DNA from: Propionibacteriaceae bacterium
GTDB lineage: Bacteria > Actinomycetota > Actinomycetes > Propionibacteriales > Propionibacteriaceae
DNA: 15,463 nucleotides
Direction of reading: 5' to 3'
Assembly (NCBI GenBank): GCA_905372155.1
Contig: CAJPNZ010000078.1
Span: 1 to 15,463, forward strand
The notes beneath the pieces were generated by a model. It did not search any database, had not been told where the DNA came from, and saw only the letters and a program-made list of their open reading frames with translations. Positions 13,591-15,463 of the stretch are shown one piece after another. Positions within the stretch are counted from its first letter, which is position 1, and every line of letters begins with the position of its first letter. The position numbers were made by a program, and so were the translations under genes.

Positions 13591-14349
13591 TCAACGAGAA
13601 GTGACCCAACCGGCCACCTTGGACGTCCAGCGTGCGGGCATCAAGCGGGTGGCCTCCGCCAGGAGCGTGTTGCCCACCCCGTCGACGACGTAGGGGCGGT
13701 GACGGCGCAACGCCCGGAACGCGCTGGTCACCACCTGATCGACGCTGCGGCGCTGCCGCATCACCTGGTCATTGCCTGCGGTGGCGAAGAAACCGGTCTC
13801 GGTGGGGCCGGGGCACACGGCCAACACCCGTACGCCGCTGTCGTGCAGCTCCGCCCACAACCCGATCGACAGGCGCAACACGTAGGCCTTCGTCGCTGCG
13901 TAGGTGGAGAACCCGGGAATCGGCTGGAAGGCGCCGGTGCTCGCGATGTTGACGACCGCCCCGCGGCCCCGCTGTTTCATGCCCGGCAGGGCGACGCGGG
14001 CCAGTTCGGTCAGGGCCACCACGTTCAGCTCCACCTCGGCGGCGATGCGCTCCGGCGGCAGGTCGGTGAAGTCACCGATCGACCCGAAGCCCGCGTTGTT
14101 GACCAGGGTGTGGATCTCGCGGGAGGCCAGGTCGGCGGCCAGCACGGCCCGGGCGCCGCGGTTGGTGAGGTCGCAGGGCCAGGTCTCCACCTGGACGCGC
14201 CGCGTTGTGCGTAATTCGGTCGCGAGCGCCTCCAGTTTGTCGGTGCTGCGGGCCACCAGGATCAGGTTTGCCCCCTGCCTCGCGAGTTCTCGCGCAAAAC
14301 CGGCCCCGAGCCCACCTGAGGCCCCTGTCACAACTGCCCAACCTGTCAT
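13591..14349 (-). CDS. Short-chain dehydrogenase/reductase (SDR) family oxidoreductase
   Basis: A 252-residue classical SDR. The dinucleotide motif TGASGGLG is at residues 8-15, NNAG at 84-87, and the catalytic tetrad is N109, S137, Y150 and K154 (YAATK). R34 after the second strand suggests a preference for NADP(H). The C-terminal part reads PYVVDGVGNTLLAEATRLMP, typical of the group of SDRs often labelled SDR-family or ketoacyl-reductase-like in actinomycetes; the substrate is unknown. It converges on the sigma-like gene with only 16 bp between stop codons and no obvious terminator. A TAAACT hexamer 6 nt before the ATG suggests a leaderless message. Confidence 0.93.
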   Translation of the reverse strand: MTGWAVVTGASGGLGAGFARELARQGANLILVARSTDKLEALATELRTTRRVQVETWPCDLTNRGARAVLAADLASREIHTLVNNAGFGSIGDFTDLPPERIAAEVELNVVALTELARVALPGMKQRGRGAVVNIASTGAFQPIPGFSTYAATKAYVLRLSIGLWAELHDSGVRVLAVCPGPTETGFFATAGNDQVMRQRRSVDQVVTSAFRALRRHRPYVVDGVGNTLLAEATRLMPARWTSKVAGWVTSR

Positions 14350-14355
14350 GGGGGA

Positions 14356-14361
14356 AGTTTA
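14356..14361 (-). promoter_or_regulatory. -10 hexamer of a leaderless promoter (SDR gene)
   Basis: On the minus strand TAAACT matches TANNNT and is followed by 6 nt and the ATG at 14349. No ribosome-binding site is present in the intervening bases. Confidence 0.5.
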
Positions 14362-14476
14362 GGCGTTCAAACATCGATCATCAGGTGCAGGCACCCCGGT
14401 TGCGCAACTCTGCGGCTGCTCGGAGGGACGAGATCGTCAGGGCCGGCCCTCGAATCTCTTTCCCGAAGCTGGCCGT

Positions 14477-14562
14477 GTCGAAACCACGGTGACCGTGGCC
14501 AGGGTCTTGTGGTCGGGTGGTTTCGACTCGGGTCGCTCGTTTCTCGCGGCCCGGCTCAACCG
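14477..14562. repeat. Palindromic REP-like repeat region
   Basis: GTCGAAACCAC (14477-14487) and GTGGTTTCGAC (14517-14527) form a perfect 11-bp inverted repeat with a 29-nt centre, which itself begins with part of a CCACGG/CCGTGG hairpin (14484-14498). The right arm continues through GGGTCGCTCG to CCGGCTCAAC (about 14552-14561). Elements of the form GTGGTTTCGA...CTCAACC are recurrent intergenic repeats in several high-GC actinomycetes, to my knowledge. It lies between divergent genes, so it is not a terminator for either. A partial relative is at 1191-1224. Confidence 0.6.
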
Positions 14563-14593
14563 GTTTCGGGGAGGGCGGGCCGGTGGCGCGTGA

Positions 14594-14599
14594 CAAGAT
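14594..14599 (+). promoter_or_regulatory. -10-like hexamer of a leaderless promoter (mtr)
   Basis: CAAGAT, preceded by TGA, ends 6 nt before the ATG at 14606. It departs from TANNNT only at the first base. Confidence 0.4.
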
Positions 14600-14605
14600 G
14601 GGGTC

Positions 14606-15463
14606 ATGCAGCATTTCGACATTGCCGTGATCGGATCCGGCTCGGGCAACTCCATCATCGACGAGCGTTTCTCCCACCTGGACGTCGCCCTGATCGAGGA
14701 CGACCCGGTTTTCGGTGGAACCTGCCTGAACCGGGGCTGCATCCCCACCAAGATGTTCGTGGTGGCCTCCGAGAACGCCCGGACGCCCGGGCACGCTGCC
14801 CGGCTCGGGGTGGACCTGGAGTTCAAGGGCGCCGACTGGCCAGTCATCCGCGACCGCGTCTTCGGCCGCATCGACCCGATCTCGCGGGCCGGACGCGAGT
14901 GGCGTCGCAAGGGGAGCGGGGCGACCCTGTTCGAGGGCCACGCCAGTTTCGTCGACGCCCACACCCTCCTGGTCGGTGACGTGCAGATCAGCGCCGACCA
15001 GATCGTCATCGCCACCGGGTCGCGGCCCAGGCCGCTGCCGGTGGAGATCCCGGAGGAACTGCGGTCGCGGTTCCACACCTCCGACGACGTGATGCGCATG
15101 GACGAGCTGCCCCGGCGGCTCGTCGTGCTCGGCGGCGGGTTCGTGGCCTGCGAGTTCGCCCAGATCTTCGCGGGTCTCGGGTCGCAGGTGACCCAGATCA
15201 ACCGTTCCGAGGTGGTGCTGCGCGGCGAGGACCGGGAGATCTCCGAGGAGTTCAAACAGGAACACGCCAAGCTGGTCAACCTGATCCTCAACCAGAGCAT
15301 CGCCGAGGTCGCCACCGGCCCCGACGGCGAGGTGCTGGTCATCACCACCGACCGCAACGGCGTCGAGTACGAGTACCTGGCCGACGCGGTGCTGGTGGCC
15401 ACGGGGCGCATCCGCAACTCCGACTCCCTCAACCTGGCTGCCGCCGGGGTCAAGGTGGGGGCG
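14606..15463 (+). CDS. mtr: Mycothione reductase, C-terminus cut by window edge
   Basis: A flavoprotein disulfide reductase that uses NADPH to reduce mycothione (the disulfide of mycothiol), keeping the thiol pool reduced. The FAD motif is GSGSGNS (residues 10-16), where most relatives have GxGxxG followed by A. The redox-active disulfide is C40/C45 in GGTCLNRGCIPTKM. IVIATGSRPRPLP and the NADPH-binding LGGGFVACEFAQIFAGLG follow. The GSGSGN start and the FVVASENAR segment after the disulfide point to mycothione reductase rather than dihydrolipoamide dehydrogenase or glutathione reductase. About 286 of the usual 460 residues are present; the dimer-interface domain with the catalytic His-Glu pair lies beyond the window. 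It is divergent from the SDR gene across 256 bp carrying the palindromic repeat. Confidence 0.93.
   Translation, partial: MQHFDIAVIGSGSGNSIIDERFSHLDVALIEDDPVFGGTCLNRGCIPTKMFVVASENARTPGHAARLGVDLEFKGADWPVIRDRVFGRIDPISRAGREWRRKGSGATLFEGHASFVDAHTLLVGDVQISADQIVIATGSRPRPLPVEIPEELRSRFHTSDDVMRMDELPRRLVVLGGGFVACEFAQIFAGLGSQVTQINRSEVVLRGEDREISEEFKQEHAKLVNLILNQSIAEVATGPDGEVLVITTDRNGVEYEYLADAVLVATGRIRNSDSLNLAAAGVKVGA

Noticed and set aside
14381..15453. Two overlapping minus-strand open frames opposite mtr
   Set aside because: They are shadows of the mycothione reductase gene, whose FAD, disulfide and NADPH motifs are intact on the plus strand.

Overview
This window looks like chromosomal DNA from a high-GC actinomycete, most likely a member of the Propionibacteriales; the rank below phylum is inference. 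The evidence is strong GC bias at third codon positions, a mycothione reductase (mycothiol is specific to Actinomycetota), an actinobacterial HemD with a vestigial CobA-like half, the 33-residue bS22/AURKAIP1-type ribosomal protein, and many genes that seem to be transcribed without a leader. There is no rRNA, tRNA, CRISPR array, intact insertion sequence or phage gene.

Layout. (1) 1-1136: radA on the minus strand, cut by the window edge. (2) 1137-2503: a decayed stretch holding a short palindromic repeat relic and two divergent pseudogenes, a TetR-type regulator and a zinc-type alcohol dehydrogenase/quinone reductase. Their 5' ends now abut, so the shared promoter appears to be deleted. (3) 2504-5045: a VOC-fold protein divergent from a two-gene unit of TIM-barrel proteins, a sugar-phosphate-isomerase-like protein and a proline-dehydrogenase-like protein with altered active-site residues. 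(4) 5071-7405: a membrane-anchored, propeller-like secreted protein and a CPBP intramembrane protease homologue. (5) 7495-9293: asd and proC, overlapping by 4 bp. (6) 9486-11979: the bS22 gene with a structured leader, then hemD and a histidine phosphatase. (7) 11981-13574: the most unusual gene, encoding a degenerate ECF-sigma-like domain, one membrane helix, and external GerMN and Gmad2 domains; a mini-ORF precedes it. (8) 13591-15463: a convergent SDR oxidoreductase, a palindromic repeat region, and mycothione reductase (mtr), cut by the right edge.

How the genes work together. The proC, bS22 and sugar-phosphate-isomerase-like neighbourhood resembles the Rv0498-Rv0500B region of mycobacteria as I recall it, so this is partly conserved housekeeping DNA with lineage-specific inserts. 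asd and proC both act on amino-acid semialdehyde chemistry and are probably translationally coupled. hemD serves tetrapyrrole synthesis, but no other hem gene is present here.

A recurrent signal is a -10-like hexamer ending 6 or 7 nt before the start codon. It occurs at eight genes on both strands (radA, VOC, isomerase-like, propeller, CPBP, asd, SDR, mtr) and implies leaderless mRNAs. The genes without it (bS22, hemD, phosphatase, sigma-like) have Shine-Dalgarno sequences instead.
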